A stretch of DNA of 64,000 bases from the NCBI RefSeq assembly GCF_005696555.1, contig NZ_CP040005.1, forward strand, positions 1,550,001 to 1,614,000. Reading direction: 5' to 3'. The stretch comes from Actinomyces sp. oral taxon 171 str. F0337. GTDB taxonomy: Bacteria; Actinomycetota; Actinomycetes; Actinomycetales; Actinomycetaceae. Each line of letters opens with the position of its first letter. Within the stretch, counting starts at the first letter, position 1. Of this stretch, positions 45,046 through 56,070 are shown piece after piece. The notes under the pieces are model-generated. The model ran no database searches and had not been told where the DNA came from. It saw only the letters and a program-made list of their open reading frames with translations. Position numbers and translations under genes: made by a program.

Positions 45046-48000
45046 CGAGTCTCCTTGTCGTCAACAGGGGCAACGGGATGGGGCTCGGGCACCGAGCCTC
45101 GCCGGGATCGGCGGGCGGCGATGTGCTCCTGGAGGCTGCGAACCTGGAAAGGACCGCGCAGCTGGGCCTCGAGTGCCTGGACCGCCGCCTGGAGCTGTTG
45201 GACGGTGGTGATGATGGGACGGTCGGCGCCGGTGGTGGCCGCGCGGATGGAGTACCCGTCGGCACGGGCACCCTGACCCTTGGGGGTGTTGACAACCATG
45301 TCGATGGTTCCGGACTCGATGAGTCCAGCGATCGTCTGCTCGCCGTGGGCACCGACACCCTGACTGATCTTGCGCACAGCCATGACGTCGATCCCGTTGC
45401 GGCGCAGCACCTGCGCGGTACCGGTGGTGGCCAGGACCGTGAAGCCGAGCTCCGCGAGCCGGGCCACCGGCAGGATGATGGCGCGCTTGTCCCTGTCGGC
45501 CACCGAGACGAACAGCGTGCCCTCTCCTGGTAGGCCACCGTAGGCACCGGCCTGGGACTTGGCGAAGGCCCGCGGGAAGTCGACGTCGTAGCCCATGACC
45601 TCCCCGGTGGAACGCATCTCCGGTCCCAGGATCGTATCGACCACGCGCCCCTCGATGGTACGGAACCGTTTGAAGGGCAGGACCGCCTCCTTGACGGCGA
45701 TCGGATCATCGGGATCGGTGACGGTGGCGTCGGCCTCGGGAAGGTGAGCGGAGCGCCTGAGCGAGGAGATCGTCTCCCCCATCATAATGAGGGCTGCCGC
45801 CTTGGCGAGCTGCACACCGGATGCCTTCGAGACGAAGGGGACTGTGCGCGAGGCCCTAGGATTGGCCTCGATGACGTAGAGAACATCGGAGACGAGAGCG
45901 AACTGGATGTTGAGCAGGCCTTGCACGCCCACCCCTTCGGCGATCGCCTCGGTGGAGCGTCGGATGCGAGCGATCTCCGTGTCGGACAAGGTCATGGGCG
46001 GCATGACGCAGGCGGAGTCGCCGGAGTGAATGCCGGCCTCCTCGATGTGCTCCATGACCCCACCGAGGAACAGCTCGCTGCCGTCGTAAAGGGCGTCGAC
46101 ATCGATCTCGATGGCGTCGTCGAGAAAACGGTCGATGAGTAGCGGCCCGGTCCCGTAGACGCCGCCGGGCTCAAGACCGGCGCGCTGGAGGTAGTCGTCG
46201 AGTCCCTGCGCGTCGTAGACGATCTCCATGCCGCGACCGCCAAGCACGTAGCTGGGGCGTACCAGGACCGGATAGCCAATGCCCTGGGCGACTGAGCGCG
46301 CCTGCTCGTCACTCAGAGCGGTGCCGTGCGCCGGAGCGGGCAGGTCGGCGTGCTGAAGAACGACGCCGAAGGCTTCGCGGTCCTCAGCGGCGTCGATGGC
46401 CTCGGGACTCGTCCCCAGGATCGGCACCCCGGCCTTGGCCAGCCTGGCGGCCAGAGACAGGGGTGTCTGGCCACCGAGCTGGACGATGACACCGGCCACG
46501 GGGCCGGCCGCCAGCTCGGCATCGTAGATCTCGATGACGTCCTCGAAGGTCAGAGGCTCGAAATAGAGCCGGTCGGAGATGTCGTAGTCGGTGGAGACGG
46601 TCTCAGGGTTGCAGTTGACCATGACGGTCTCGTAGCGATCAGACAGGGCCATCGCGGCGTGAACACAGGAGTAGTCGAACTCAATGCCCTGGCCGATCCG
46701 GTTGGGTCCCGAGCCCAGGATGATGACGGCCTCACGCTCGCGGGATGCCACCTCGGTCTCCAGGTCGTAGCTGGAGTAGAGGTAGGGCGTGCACGAGGCG
46801 AACTCGGCGGCGCAGGTGTCCACGGTCTTGTAGACGGGCCGCAGGCCGAAGGCATGGCGGACCTCTTGCACCGTGTCCTCGCTGATGCCGCGCAGGGCGG
46901 CGACCTGGACGTCGGAGAAGCCGTGGCGCTTGGCCAGGGCCAGGACCTCCGGAGTGAGCGCGGATGCGCCCTTGACCTCCTGGGCCACCTCCTCAAGAAG
47001 CAGCATCTGGTCGAGGAACCAGGGGTCGATGCGGGTGGCCTCGTGGAGCTGAGCGATCGTGGCTCCGCCGCGTACGGCCTGCTGGAGGTCGACCAGTCGG
47101 TGCTCGCTGGGGATGGCGATGGACTCCAGCAGCTCAGCGGTCTGCTGCTGGCTGGGGGCACGTCCGTCCCAGTGGAAGACGGAACCCTTCTTGTCCAGGG
47201 AGCGCAGGGCCTTCTGGAGGGCCTCAGTGTAGGAGCGGCCGATCGCCATCGCCTCTCCCACCGACTTCATGGTGGTGGTGAGCCTGGAGTCGGCGCCCCG
47301 GAACTTCTCGAAGGCGAAGCGCGGGACCTTGACGACCACGTAGTCCAGGGTCGGCTCGAAGGAGGCCGGAGTGGAGCCGGTGATGTCGTTGGGGATCTCG
47401 TCGAGCGTGTACCCCACGGCCAGGCGTGCGGCGATCTTGGCGATCGGGAAGCCGGTGGCCTTGGAGGCCAGGGCTGAGGACCGGGAGACGCGAGGGTTCA
47501 TCTCGATGACGATGATCCTGCCGGTGGCCGGGTCGACGGCGAACTGGATGTTGCAACCACCGGTGTCGACCCCGACCTCCCGGATGACGGCGATGCCGAT
47601 GTCCCGCAGCCGCTGGAGCTCGCGATCGGTGAGGGTCAGGGCAGGGGCCACGGTGATGGAGTCACCGGTGTGCACTCCCACAGGATCGACGTTCTCGATG
47701 GAGCACACGACCACCACGTTGTCAGCAGTGTCGCGCATGAGCTCGAGCTCGTACTCCTTCCAGCCCAGAATCGACTCCTCCAGGAGGACCTCGGTGGTGC
47801 GGGAGGCCGCCAGCCCCGCCCCCGCGATGCGATGCAGGTCCGCGTCATTGAATGCGACGCCGCTGCCGAGGCCGCCCATCGTGAAGGAGGGGCGCACGAC
47901 GACCGGGTAACCGCCCAGAGCATCGACTCCCGCGCGGCACTCATCCATGGTGTGGGCAATGACGCTGCGGGCGACCTCGGCGCCGCAGCGCTCGACGACG

Positions 48001-48401
48001 TCCTTGAACTCGTCGCGGTCCTCCCCGGCGTTGATGGCCGCGGCGGAGGCGCCGATGAGCTCGACGTCATACTCCTCGAGCACACCCCGCTCGACCAGGC
48101 TCATGGCGGCGTTGAGGGCCGTCTGCCCACCCAGGGTGGGCAGGAGGGCGTCAGGCCGCTCCTTGGCAATGATGGTGGTCAGGACCTCGGGGGTGATCGG
48201 CTCGATGTAGGTGGCATCGGCGATGTCCGGGTCGGTCATGATCGTGGCCGGGTTGGAGTTGACCAGGATGACGCGGATTCCCTCAGCGCGCAGGACTCGG
48301 CAGGCCTGGGTCCCGGAGTAGTCGAACTCGCAGGCCTGCCCGATGACGATGGGTCCCGATCCGATGACCAGGACGGAGGTGATATCAGGGCGAGCAGGCA
48401 T
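45042..48401 (-). CDS. carB: Carbamoyl-phosphate synthase large subunit
   Basis: A 1,119-residue, two-fold repeated ATP-grasp protein making carbamoyl phosphate. Seen: [19 protein letters not shown] at the start, [18 protein letters not shown] in the first half, the second half repeat [16 protein letters not shown] and [18 protein letters not shown], and the C-terminal MGS-like domain. ATG 48401 lies one base after the carA stop. The carbamoyl phosphate serves pyrB and arginine synthesis. Confidence 0.96.
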   Translation of the reverse strand: MPARPDITSVLVIGSGPIVIGQACEFDYSGTQACRVLRAEGIRVILVNSNPATIMTDPDIADATYIEPITPEVLTTIIAKERPDALLPTLGGQTALNAAMSLVERGVLEEYDVELIGASAAAINAGEDRDEFKDVVERCGAEVARSVIAHTMDECRAGVDALGGYPVVVRPSFTMGGLGSGVAFNDADLHRIAGAGLAASRTTEVLLEESILGWKEYELELMRDTADNVVVVCSIENVDPVGVHTGDSITVAPALTLTDRELQRLRDIGIAVIREVGVDTGGCNIQFAVDPATGRIIVIEMNPRVSRSSALASKATGFPIAKIAARLAVGYTLDEIPNDITGSTPASFEPTLDYVVVKVPRFAFEKFRGADSRLTTTMKSVGEAMAIGRSYTEALQKALRSLDKKGSVFHWDGRAPSQQQTAELLESIAIPSEHRLVDLQQAVRGGATIAQLHEATRIDPWFLDQMLLLEEVAQEVKGASALTPEVLALAKRHGFSDVQVAALRGISEDTVQEVRHAFGLRPVYKTVDTCAAEFASCTPYLYSSYDLETEVASREREAVIILGSGPNRIGQGIEFDYSCVHAAMALSDRYETVMVNCNPETVSTDYDISDRLYFEPLTFEDVIEIYDAELAAGPVAGVIVQLGGQTPLSLAARLAKAGVPILGTSPEAIDAAEDREAFGVVLQHADLPAPAHGTALSDEQARSVAQGIGYPVLVRPSYVLGGRGMEIVYDAQGLDDYLQRAGLEPGGVYGTGPLLIDRFLDDAIEIDVDALYDGSELFLGGVMEHIEEAGIHSGDSACVMPPMTLSDTEIARIRRSTEAIAEGVGVQGLLNIQFALVSDVLYVIEANPRASRTVPFVSKASGVQLAKAAALIMMGETISSLRRSAHLPEADATVTDPDDPIAVKEAVLPFKRFRTIEGRVVDTILGPEMRSTGEVMGYDVDFPRAFAKSQAGAYGGLPGEGTLFVSVADRDKRAIILPVARLAELGFTVLATTGTAQVLRRNGIDVMAVRKISQGVGAHGEQTIAGLIESGTIDMVVNTPKGQGARADGYSIRAATTGADRPIITTVQQLQAAVQALEAQLRGPFQVRSLQEHIAARRSRRGSVPEPHPVAPVDDKETR

Positions 48402-48402
48402 G

Positions 48403-49626
48403 TCAGTTCGTGTCCTCGCGGTCCTGGCCCTGGCGGCGCTCCCGCATGAGGCGGATGAATCGGTCGAAGAGGTGCTCGGCGTCGTGGGGGCCGGCCGCGG
48501 CCTCGGGGTGGTACTGGACGGAGAAGGCCGGCAGGTCCAGCGCGCGTAGCCCCTCGACGACACCGTCGTTGAGTCCCACGTGGGAGACCTCCACCCGACC
48601 GTAGCGGCCGTTGTCGAAGGGGGCCATGGAGGGCTCGTCAACGGGTACGTCGACGGCGAAGCCGTGGTTGTGGGCCGTGATCTCCACCTTGCCGGTGGCA
48701 CGGTCCAGAACGGGCTGGTTGACCCCGCGATGCCCGTAGGCGAGCTTGTAGGTGCCGTAGCCCAGGGCACGTCCCAGGAGCTGGTTGCCCAGGCAGATGC
48801 CGAAGAAGGGGATATGGGCGTCGAGTACACCGCGCAGAATACTGGTCTCGGCGTCGGCACTTCCCGGGTCTCCGGGACCGTTGGAGAACAGGACGCCATC
48901 GGGCCTGAGGGCAAGGATCTCGGAGAGGGTGGTGGACTGGGGCAGGACGTGGACACGTACGCCGCGCTCAGCGAACTGCCATGGGGTGCGGGACTTGATG
49001 CCCAGGTCAATGGCGGCCAGCACCGCGACCGGCTCCTGCCCATCGGCCGCTCCGGTGGGCTCGACGATGTAGCCGGAGGGAGTGGTCACCTCTGCGGCCA
49101 GGGCACGGCCGCTCATGGGCGGCTCGCTGCGAACGGCCTCCAGGCAGATGTCGATGCAGGCCTGACTGGGGCCACCGGGGTCGGTGCCTCCGGCAGGCAG
49201 GGCGTCCCCGGAGAAGATACCGCCGCGCATCGCGCCCGCCTCGCGCAGGTGCCGGGTCAGGGCCCGGGTGTCGACCTCGCAGAGGCCGACGATGCCTGCG
49301 TCACGCAGATCGTCCTCCAGTTCCCCGCGGGAGCGCCAGCTGGAGGCTCGTCGGGCAGGTTCACGTACGACGTATCCGGCCACCCAGATGCGATCGGACT
49401 CGGCGTCCTCGTCGTTGACCCCGGTGTTACCGATGTGTGGCGCGGTCTGCACCACGATCTGGCGGTGGTAGGAGGGGTCGGTCAGTGTTTCCTGGTACCC
49501 GGTCATCCCGGTGGAGAAGACGATCTCTCCAATGGTGCGCCCTTGAGCCCCGTAGCTGCGGCCCCGCAGGGCCCAGCCGTCCTCCAGAACAAGGAGGGCG
49601 GCTGGGCGGTGGCTCGACTCAGGCAT
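48403..49626 (-). CDS. carA: Carbamoyl-phosphate synthase small subunit (glutaminase)
   Basis: A 407-residue subunit releasing ammonia from glutamine for CarB. N-terminal [20 protein letters not shown] and the class I amidotransferase site [12 protein letters not shown] with the Cys, plus HNHGFAV and [12 protein letters not shown], are intact. ATG 49626 overlaps the last eight bases of pyrC. A frame extension to 49650 lies inside pyrC and is less likely. Confidence 0.95.
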   Translation of the reverse strand: MPESSHRPAALLVLEDGWALRGRSYGAQGRTIGEIVFSTGMTGYQETLTDPSYHRQIVVQTAPHIGNTGVNDEDAESDRIWVAGYVVREPARRASSWRSRGELEDDLRDAGIVGLCEVDTRALTRHLREAGAMRGGIFSGDALPAGGTDPGGPSQACIDICLEAVRSEPPMSGRALAAEVTTPSGYIVEPTGAADGQEPVAVLAAIDLGIKSRTPWQFAERGVRVHVLPQSTTLSEILALRPDGVLFSNGPGDPGSADAETSILRGVLDAHIPFFGICLGNQLLGRALGYGTYKLAYGHRGVNQPVLDRATGKVEITAHNHGFAVDVPVDEPSMAPFDNGRYGRVEVSHVGLNDGVVEGLRALDLPAFSVQYHPEAAAGPHDAEHLFDRFIRLMRERRQGQDREDTN

Positions 49627-50941
49627 GAGCCGAGCCGGCAGGGGCCTCAACGGGAGCGCCGTCCAGGACGGTGGGACGACCGTGGAGGAAGGTGGCCATC
49701 ACCTGGCCCGGGAGCTCCATCCCCGCGTAGGGGGTGTTGGTGGAAGCAGTCCACTGGGCGGTGCCGTCGACGGTGCGGCGCACCTCGGGGTTGACCACCG
49801 TGATGTTGGCCGGGGCACCGACCTCGAGCTCGCACCCCTGGTCGCTCAGGCGGCCGATACGGGCCGGGGCCGACGACATGGTCCGGGCGATGTCGCGCCA
49901 GGTCATGCAGCCGGTGCTGACCATCGTCTCGATCAGGACGCTCAGAGCCGTCTCCAGTCCCGTCATGCCGAAGGCGCCGGCCTGCCACTCGCAGTCCTTG
50001 TCCTCCACCGGGTGCGGGGCGTGGTCAGTGCCGACGACGTCGATGGTGCCATCGGCCAGGGCCTCGCGGACCGCCTCAACGTCCTTGGTCGTGCGCAGCG
50101 GGGGGTTGACCTTGTACAGCGGCGAGTAGGTGCGGGCCATCTCGTCGGTCAGCAGGAGGTGGTGCGGTGTGACCTCGGCGGTGACGTTGATGCCGCGGGA
50201 CTTGGCCCAGCGGATGATTTCGACGCTGCCGGCGGTGGACAGGTGGCACACGTGCAGGCGCGAGCCGACGTGCTCGGCCAGCAGGACGTCGCGGGCGATG
50301 ATCGACTCCTCGGCCACCGCGGGCCAGCCGCGCAGGCCCAGCTCGGCGGAGACGACGCCCTCGTGCATCTGGGAGCCCTCGGTGAGGCGGGGGTCCTGAG
50401 GGTGCTGGGCGATGACGCCGTCGAAGGACTTGACGTACTCCAGTGCCCGACGCATGAGGACGGGGTCGGAGACGCACTTGCCGTCATCGGAGAAGACGCG
50501 CACGCGGGCAGCGGAGGTTGCCATGGCACCCATGTCGGACAGGTGCTCGCCTGCCAGCCCCGCTGAGACGGCGCCCACCGGCTGGACGTCCACCCAGCCG
50601 GCCTCACGGCCCAGCCGCAGCACCTGCTCAACGACACCGGCGTTGTCCTGCACGGGCGTGGTGTTGGCCATGGCGAAGACGGCGGTGTAACCACCGATCG
50701 CCGCGGCGCGGGTACCGGAGTAGACGGTCTCGGCGGACTCCCCTCCCGGCTCGCGCAGGTGGGTGTGGATGTCGACGAGCCCGGGCAGGGCGATGAGCCC
50801 GTCCAGGTCATGGCGCTGGACATCGGCCGGAGCCTTCGCCTCGGCGTCAGGGCCGATGGCGGTGATGGTTCCGTCGGTGATGAGAATGTCAGTGGGGTCC
50901 TCGCCGTAGGGGCGGACACCGGTCAGGAGGTGGGAGGTCAC
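49619..50941 (-). CDS. pyrC: Dihydroorotase (type I)
   Basis: A 440-residue zinc amidohydrolase cyclising carbamoyl-aspartate. Metal ligands in [10 protein letters not shown], the Asp of [14 protein letters not shown] and GTDHAPHP are visible. The start is GTG 50941, overlapping the pyrB stop as GTGA. Confidence 0.95.
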   Translation of the reverse strand: MTSHLLTGVRPYGEDPTDILITDGTITAIGPDAEAKAPADVQRHDLDGLIALPGLVDIHTHLREPGGESAETVYSGTRAAAIGGYTAVFAMANTTPVQDNAGVVEQVLRLGREAGWVDVQPVGAVSAGLAGEHLSDMGAMATSAARVRVFSDDGKCVSDPVLMRRALEYVKSFDGVIAQHPQDPRLTEGSQMHEGVVSAELGLRGWPAVAEESIIARDVLLAEHVGSRLHVCHLSTAGSVEIIRWAKSRGINVTAEVTPHHLLLTDEMARTYSPLYKVNPPLRTTKDVEAVREALADGTIDVVGTDHAPHPVEDKDCEWQAGAFGMTGLETALSVLIETMVSTGCMTWRDIARTMSSAPARIGRLSDQGCELEVGAPANITVVNPEVRRTVDGTAQWTASTNTPYAGMELPGQVMATFLHGRPTVLDGAPVEAPAGSAHA

Positions 50942-51927
50942 AGCTGGTTCCCTTCGTCAGCGAGGAGGAGGTAGAGGGCGGCCATGCGGACGGAGACTCC
51001 GTTGCCGACCTGCTCGATGATGCGTGAGCGGGGGTCGTCGGCGGCCTCGGCGGTGATCTCGAGGCCGCGGTTCATGGGGCCGGGGTGCATGACGATGGCA
51101 TGCTCCGGCATGGCCCGGCGCCGGGCCGAGGTGAGGCCGTAGACGCTGGAGTACTCAGCAGGACTCGGGAAGAAGCCACCGCCGGCGGCGCTCATGCGCT
51201 CGCGCTGGACGCGCAGCATCATGACGGCGTCGGGCTGGATCTCCTCGATCGCCTCATCGAGGTTGTAGGAGACGTCGCAGGGCCAGTCATCCATGCCGAC
51301 GGGCAGCAGCGTCGGGGGCGCCACGAGGGTGACCTTGGCTCCGAGCGCCGTCATGAGGTCCACGTTGGAGCGGGCCACCCGGGAGTGCAGGACGTCTCCG
51401 ACGATGATGAGGCGGGCGCCTTCCAGGTCGCGTCCCTGCGGGCAGGGGCTGCCGTCCGCTGTCGCGGGGGCTCCAGGGACGTACCAGCGGCGCAGGGTCA
51501 TGGCGTCCAGGAGGGCCTGGGTGGGATGCTGGTGGGTACCGTCGCCCGCGTTGAGGACGGGCACGTTGATCCAGCCGGCGTGGGCCAGCAGGTGCGCGGC
51601 ACCGCAGGCGGAGTGGCGCACGACGACGGCGTCCGCCCCCATGGCCATGATCGTCTGGGCGGTGTCCTTGAGGGACTCCCCCTTGGACAGTGAGGAGCCC
51701 TTGGCAGAGAAGTTGATGACGTCGGCGCTCAGGCGCTTGGCGGCGGCCTCAAAGGAGAGCCTGGTGCGGGTGGAGTCCTCGAAGAAGAGATTGACCACGG
51801 TCTTGCCGCGCAGTGTCGGGAGCTTCTTGACCGCATGACTCTGGGTGGCGGCCATCGCCTCGGCGGTGTCCAGGACCATGACCGCCTCGTCGTGGGTCAG
51901 GTCCTTGGCGGAGAGCAGGTGCTTCAT
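50938..51927 (-). CDS. pyrB: Aspartate carbamoyltransferase catalytic subunit
   Basis: A 329-residue enzyme joining carbamoyl phosphate and aspartate. Carbamoyl-phosphate loop [27 protein letters not shown] and MHPGPMNRG are intact. ATG 51927 overlaps the pyrR stop (ATGA). No pyrI regulatory subunit is present. Confidence 0.96.
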   Translation of the reverse strand: MKHLLSAKDLTHDEAVMVLDTAEAMAATQSHAVKKLPTLRGKTVVNLFFEDSTRTRLSFEAAAKRLSADVINFSAKGSSLSKGESLKDTAQTIMAMGADAVVVRHSACGAAHLLAHAGWINVPVLNAGDGTHQHPTQALLDAMTLRRWYVPGAPATADGSPCPQGRDLEGARLIIVGDVLHSRVARSNVDLMTALGAKVTLVAPPTLLPVGMDDWPCDVSYNLDEAIEEIQPDAVMMLRVQRERMSAAGGGFFPSPAEYSSVYGLTSARRRAMPEHAIVMHPGPMNRGLEITAEAADDPRSRIIEQVGNGVSVRMAALYLLLADEGNQL

Positions 51928-52595
51928 CGGGTGGCCTCCTGGTTGCTGCGCTCGCTCGAACGCTCAGTAGGGACGTCTGCGGGGACGATGGTGACGGCGT
52001 CGGTGGAGGCGCCGAGCTCGGTCAGGGAGACCACGACCTTCTCAGCACGGGAGGTCGGCAGGTTCTTACCCACGTAGTCGGCACGGATGGGCAGCTCCCG
52101 GTGGCCTCGGTCCACCAGAGTGGCGAGCTGCACGGCCTGGGGGCGACCGACGGCCCCTAGGGCATCGAGGGCGGCTCGGATGGTGCGCCCTGAGTAGAGG
52201 ACGTCGTCGACGAGGATGACGACCTTACCGTCAATGCCTCCCTGAGGGATCTCGGTGGGGCGAGGAACCCGGATGGGGTGACGTCCCAGATCATCGCGGT
52301 ACATGGTGATGTCCAGGGTGCCGACCGGGACCTTGGCACCGGCGGCCGGTGCCTGCCCCGCCTGCGCGGACCACTGCGTCCCTTCGCTCGAGGCAACGGC
52401 GAGCGCCTCGACGAGCCTGTGCGCCAGTGGCGCTCCCCCACTGGGAATCCCTAGAACGACGACGTCCTGAGTCCCGCGGTTGCGCTCCAGGATCTCGTGC
52501 GCGATACGGAACAGGGATCGGGCTATCTCGGGAGGTCCGAGGATCTCCTTGCCCTGGGATGGTGCGCCAGAGGCGCCTGACAAACGTTCGGCCAT
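51924..52595 (-). CDS. pyrR: Bifunctional pyrimidine operon regulator / uracil phosphoribosyltransferase
   Basis: A 223-residue PRTase-fold RNA-binding regulator. PRPP motif [21 protein letters not shown] region and RDDLGRHP are present; an insertion of about 20 residues ([18 protein letters not shown]) sits in the middle and a Ser/Arg tail ends it. ATG 52595 has AAGGAGG six bases upstream, which is itself part of the PyrR-binding hairpin. First gene of pyrRBC-carAB-pyrF. Confidence 0.94.
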   Translation of the reverse strand: MAERLSGASGAPSQGKEILGPPEIARSLFRIAHEILERNRGTQDVVVLGIPSGGAPLAHRLVEALAVASSEGTQWSAQAGQAPAAGAKVPVGTLDITMYRDDLGRHPIRVPRPTEIPQGGIDGKVVILVDDVLYSGRTIRAALDALGAVGRPQAVQLATLVDRGHRELPIRADYVGKNLPTSRAEKVVVSLTELGASTDAVTIVPADVPTERSSERSNQEATR

Positions 52596-52601
52596 TTCAG
52601 G

Positions 52602-52638
52602 CCTCCTTCCCCGCCTCTCTGGACGGACTTAAAGGATG
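52602..52638 (-). promoter_or_regulatory. PyrR-binding RNA hairpin covering the pyrR ribosome site
   Basis: Reading leftwards, CCG-TCCAGAGAGG-CGG matches the conserved PyrR recognition loop (UCCAGAGAGG between short paired arms). The lower stem pairs CCTT with AAGG of the AAGGAGG ribosome site. PyrR bound to UMP/UTP would hold the site shut, the translational mode known from mycobacteria. A -10-like TAAACT (52657-52652) suggests a leader of about 50 bases. Confidence 0.75.
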
Positions 52639-52987
52639 TTGGTCGTCGCCAAGTTTACGTCTCCTCCGGCGGGTTGTGCTCGCCCAGGCAGCGCGACTCA
52701 CAGAGACGAAGGTCACGTGACGGCCGGTGAAACGGCTCAGCATCTGACGTGAGTCGCGGCAGGACGTGTTTCGCATCTACAAATCTTCCGTGACAATGTT
52801 TAGTCTTGGCCCAATGCTCCGGCGTCGTCAGACGCTGATTGCGAGATCGTCACAATATGTCGAGAGCTTGAGAAGTGAGTGCCGGATCCATCTGAGCCCG
52901 ATTGAGAGCTGAACGATGTCGCGATGCAGACAAGGTCCGGTGTTGCTGCTGCGTCAGCGACTTCTTCTCAAGCAAGGAATGTTTTTC
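52639..52987. other. Intergenic region between divergent pyrR and the GH16 gene
   Basis: About 350 bases, with AT-richer sequence from 52780 to 52960. It must contain promoters in both directions; only the pyrR -10 candidate at 52652-52657 is visible. No further gene, RNA or convincing dyad was found. Confidence 0.4.
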
Positions 52988-53851
52988 ATGACGCTCCCTA
53001 CTCGACGTTCGATCATCACCGGCCTCGGCGCTGGTGCAGGACTGGCCACCGCCGGTCTGCTGTCCCCTTCGCCGGCCGCGGTAGCCGAGTCGTCCCACGA
53101 ATTCAGTAGCGTCATCTTCGACGAGCAGTTCTCCAGCGGGATGGACTTCTCCCCGTCACGCTGGCGGGACAATCGCTCGGAGCCAGAGTCCTGCACCAGC
53201 TACGACTGGGGGGTGTTCACGCATGACACCCACAGCGTCAGCAACGGTGTCGGGCATCTCCTGTGGCGCAAGCGCGCCACCCCCCTCAAGGGCTTTCAGA
53301 ACCGCTTCGACAAGGACGAGACCCTCCGCTACGTCGACCAGGCCTTTGTCACCACGCAGGGGCTGTTCTCCTTTGTCTACGGCTCCTTGGAGACCAGGGC
53401 ACGTTTCCCCCAGTCGGATGAGGGCCTCTTCGCGGGGATCTGGCTGCGTGCGGACGACGATGACAACGGAGGTGAGATCGATGTCGTTGAGACCTATGGT
53501 GGCGGCAGCGCCACCGGCATCGCGGAGTCGACGGTGCACTTCGGCCAGGCGGGAGGTACAGGAAGCAATCTGGGAGTCTCACCGCGCCCCGATCTCACCC
53601 AGTGGCACACCTATGGGATGGAGAAGACCCCAGAGAGCATTCTTTTCCTCTTCGACGGTCAGCCCTACCATGAGGTCTCGCGTTCAGCGTACCGGCAGGA
53701 GTTCGATGAGTGCTTCGGTGGCAACGCCGCGTACCACATCTGCCTGACCACGCACAGCGGAAGCATCCACCGAGGAAGGCTCAAGCATGAGGACTTCACT
53801 CAGGCCCAGGTGGATATTGACTACATCGTCGTACGCGCCATGGATCGGTAG
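52988..53851 (+). CDS. Secreted glycoside hydrolase family 16 protein (beta-glucanase type)
   Basis: A 287-residue exported enzyme. The N-terminus MTLPTRRSIITGLGAG followed by an Ala-rich hydrophobic stretch and a signal-peptidase-like AVAES resembles a Tat signal. The GH16 catalytic signature is GGEIDVVETYGG (E-x-D-x-x-E; nucleophile and acid/base Glu). Tryptophan-rich GIWLRADDDD and WHTYGMEK flank the cleft. Start ATG 52988 is chosen because AAGGA ends nine bases before it, while ATG 52979 abuts the site. Substrate could be a beta-1,3 or beta-1,3-1,4 glucan. It is the only plus-strand gene in this part of the backbone. Confidence 0.87.
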   Translation: MTLPTRRSIITGLGAGAGLATAGLLSPSPAAVAESSHEFSSVIFDEQFSSGMDFSPSRWRDNRSEPESCTSYDWGVFTHDTHSVSNGVGHLLWRKRATPLKGFQNRFDKDETLRYVDQAFVTTQGLFSFVYGSLETRARFPQSDEGLFAGIWLRADDDDNGGEIDVVETYGGGSATGIAESTVHFGQAGGTGSNLGVSPRPDLTQWHTYGMEKTPESILFLFDGQPYHEVSRSAYRQEFDECFGGNAAYHICLTTHSGSIHRGRLKHEDFTQAQVDIDYIVVRAMDR

Positions 53852-53864
53852 CTGATGCAGTCCT

Positions 53865-53914
53865 CCTCGGCCCGTGCCAGCCGATGCGTCAGGAGCAGCC
53901 GGCACGGGCCGAGG
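53865..53914. terminator. 14-bp perfect bidirectional hairpin
   Basis: CCTCGGCCCGTGCC (53865-53878) pairs exactly with 53901-53914 around a 22-base loop, between the converging GH16 and membrane-protein genes. No U-tract on either strand. Confidence 0.65.
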
Positions 53915-53956
53915 GGATGCGCCGGTGCCCGAGTTCTCATCGGCACCGGGAACAGA

Positions 53957-54811
53957 TCATGGAACCTGCATCCCCTCGACCTGTGGCGCCCTGACCGCTG
54001 GGTCCAGCGCCTTACTCATGCGGACAAGAAAGGCGATTCCCACTGCGATCAGAACCTGGGCCAAGCCGCAGGCGATGAGCAGAGGTTCCAGAAAACCACC
54101 GATGAACACGTCGGCGGAGCTGCGCGAGAGCCCTCGGTACAGGGACATATACATGACGAGAATTGGGGTTCCCGCCACGATACTTGCTGCCAGCAGTGCT
54201 GACGTTGGCATCTTGGCCTCGGTCCATCCATCGGGCTGGACCTGAGGTATCCGGGAATGCGCCTGGATACAGGAAATAAGAGCAAGGATAAAGGTCGTGA
54301 TCCACCCGACGCCAACGATCATCGGAGCGAAGACCACGATGAGAATGGACAGGAGTATCAAGAACGAGTCCCGCTGCCCCAGGTAGCCGGTAGCGAGGAG
54401 GATGGTGACGGTGATGATCATCTGGACGATCATGGTGACGACGCCGATGATGCCGCTTGACAGCGAAACCCGACGATTCGAGACGCGCTTCCGCTTGACT
54501 GTGAGGACCGGGTCGTTCCAGACGAATCCGGGAACAGGAGCCGGCCGAGTCGGAAGGAAGGTGTCGTAGGGAACAGGTATGGGGACGCTCCACGGATATC
54601 CGCTGGGCGCTCCTGCAGGCGGCTGGAAGCCTCCGGAGGGATAAGTCCCTGCGGGGTAGACCAGTCCCGGTCCTGCCCAGGGGTAGCCAGTGACATCGGA
54701 GACGGGCGGCAACGCTGCGGGGCTCTTGACGCTGTTCGCCCCACCCGTGGGTGCGCAGGTGCCTTTGATGTAGGGGTAGTCGTTGGGATCCTGGGGAGGA
54801 AGCTGACTCAC
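53957..54811 (-). CDS. Hypothetical membrane protein with Pro-rich N-terminus
   Basis: A 284-residue protein of unknown function. Residues 1-105 are rich in Pro, Gly and Tyr (GYPWAGPGLVYPAG, GAPSGYPWSVPIPVPY), then about four hydrophobic segments follow: SGIIGVVTMIVQMIITVTIL, SFLILLSILIVVFAPMIVGV, LLAASIVAGTPILVMYMSL and PLLIACGLAQVLIAVGIAFL. No known catalytic motif is seen. Such Pro-rich cytoplasmic tails with a TM bundle are common in actinobacteria. It converges with the GH16 gene. Confidence 0.65.
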   Translation of the reverse strand: MSQLPPQDPNDYPYIKGTCAPTGGANSVKSPAALPPVSDVTGYPWAGPGLVYPAGTYPSGGFQPPAGAPSGYPWSVPIPVPYDTFLPTRPAPVPGFVWNDPVLTVKRKRVSNRRVSLSSGIIGVVTMIVQMIITVTILLATGYLGQRDSFLILLSILIVVFAPMIVGVGWITTFILALISCIQAHSRIPQVQPDGWTEAKMPTSALLAASIVAGTPILVMYMSLYRGLSRSSADVFIGGFLEPLLIACGLAQVLIAVGIAFLVRMSKALDPAVRAPQVEGMQVP

Positions 54812-54875
54812 GGGGTACTCCAGCGTCGGCAGTGGGGCTGGCTTCAGACTAGGCCAGGGGCCCCGTGTGAGGGCA

Positions 54876-54911
54876 GCTCACGGCATAGGGAGTGCGCCCC
54901 ATGCCGTGAGC
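54876..54911 (-). terminator. 11-bp hairpin after nusB
   Basis: GCTCACGGCAT (54876-54886) pairs exactly with 54901-54911 around a 14-base loop, 15 bases past the nusB stop. No U-tract. It separates nusB from the membrane-protein gene. Confidence 0.55.
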
Positions 54912-54925
54912 CTTTGCTCCGTGGG

Positions 54926-55417
54926 TCAGCGCAACGTGTCCGCGAGGTCGCCGATACGCCCCAGAAGTCCTCCCAGGTACCTGGGTGACTCGTCGGTGGA
55001 GAGCATCCGGCTCAGTGTCATGGCTTCATCCACGCCAACAGGAGCATCGACGTCGTCGTTGTAGACGATCTCCCAGGTGGCGACTCGGGCAATGGCGCGG
55101 TCGACGGCCGGCATACGCCCCAGGGTCCACCCCTGTGCGTAGGTCTGGATCGTCTCGTCGATGTCGGCCAGGTGATCGCACACCCCGTTGAGGATCTCCC
55201 GGGTGTAGAGGGGGGCCTCGGTGTGGTTGGCCGAGCTGACGGCGCGCAGCTGCGCGAAGGAGCGCAACTCCTCAGTGCCCTCAGAGCTCAGCATCCCGCG
55301 CTGATCGGCCTCGAAGAGGATCTCGATGGCACGCCGGCGCGCTTTGGTGCGGGCGGTGACCGGGTGGCGCGACGCGGGGCTCGAGTGGGTCGAGCCCTCC
55401 TCGGGATGCTCGGTCAT
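54926..55417 (-). CDS. nusB: Transcription antitermination factor NusB
   Basis: A 163-residue all-helical protein binding rRNA boxA. TKARRRAIEILFEADQRGM and the C-terminal APVGVDEAMTLSRMLSTDE are typical, with RAIARVATWEI in between. ATG 55417 overlaps the efp stop (TGATG). A polar 23-residue N-terminal tail is extra. Confidence 0.94.
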   Translation of the reverse strand: MTEHPEEGSTHSSPASRHPVTARTKARRRAIEILFEADQRGMLSSEGTEELRSFAQLRAVSSANHTEAPLYTREILNGVCDHLADIDETIQTYAQGWTLGRMPAVDRAIARVATWEIVYNDDVDAPVGVDEAMTLSRMLSTDESPRYLGGLLGRIGDLADTLR

Positions 55418-55980
55418 CAGTCGGTGACGCGGGAGATGTAGGAGCCGGAGCGGGTGTCCACCTTGACCTTGTCACCGGTGTTGAGGAACAGGGGGACCTG
55501 GATCTCAGCGCCGGTCTCGACAGTGGCGGGCTTGGTGCCGGCGCTGGAGCGGTCGCCCTGGAGACCCGGCTCGGTGTGGGAGATCGTCAGGACCACGGAG
55601 GCCGGCAGCTCGACGAACAGGACCGAGTCCTCGTGGAAGGCTACGATGACCTCCTGGTTCTCCAGCATGAAGGTGGCGGCGTCGCCGACGATGGCCGAGG
55701 GGACGTAGGTCTGCTCGTAGGACTTGACGTCCATGAAGACGTAGTCGTCGCCGTCCTTGTAGAGGTACTGCATGTCGCGCCGGTCGACGGTCGCTGTCTC
55801 GACCTTGAGACCGGCGTTGAAGGTCTTGTCGACGGTCTTGCCGGACAGGACGTTCTTGATCTTGGTACGCACGAAGGCGGGGCCCTTACCGGGCTTGACG
55901 TGCTGGAACTCCACTACCTGCCACAGCTGGCCCTCGAGGTTGAGCACCATGCCGTTCTTCAGGTCGTTCGTCGTGGCCAC
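55417..55980 (-). CDS. efp: Translation elongation factor P
   Basis: A 187-residue, three-barrel factor relieving ribosome stalling at proline runs. The tip loop [14 protein letters not shown] carries the Lys that is modified in other phyla; no epmA/epmB/deoxyhypusine genes are in the window. The end SGSYISRV is canonical. The start is GTG 55980, with GAGGAAA upstream; the longer frame is not conserved-looking. Confidence 0.95.
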   Translation of the reverse strand: MATTNDLKNGMVLNLEGQLWQVVEFQHVKPGKGPAFVRTKIKNVLSGKTVDKTFNAGLKVETATVDRRDMQYLYKDGDDYVFMDVKSYEQTYVPSAIVGDAATFMLENQEVIVAFHEDSVLFVELPASVVLTISHTEPGLQGDRSSAGTKPATVETGAEIQVPLFLNTGDKVKVDTRSGSYISRVTD

Positions 55981-56070
55981 GAGGGTTTCCTCACTGTTGC
56001 ATTGCATCTGGGACGCGCTGATCCTACCGCGAGGTGCCGCGCTCACCCCGGGACAGGCGTGTCGCACCGA

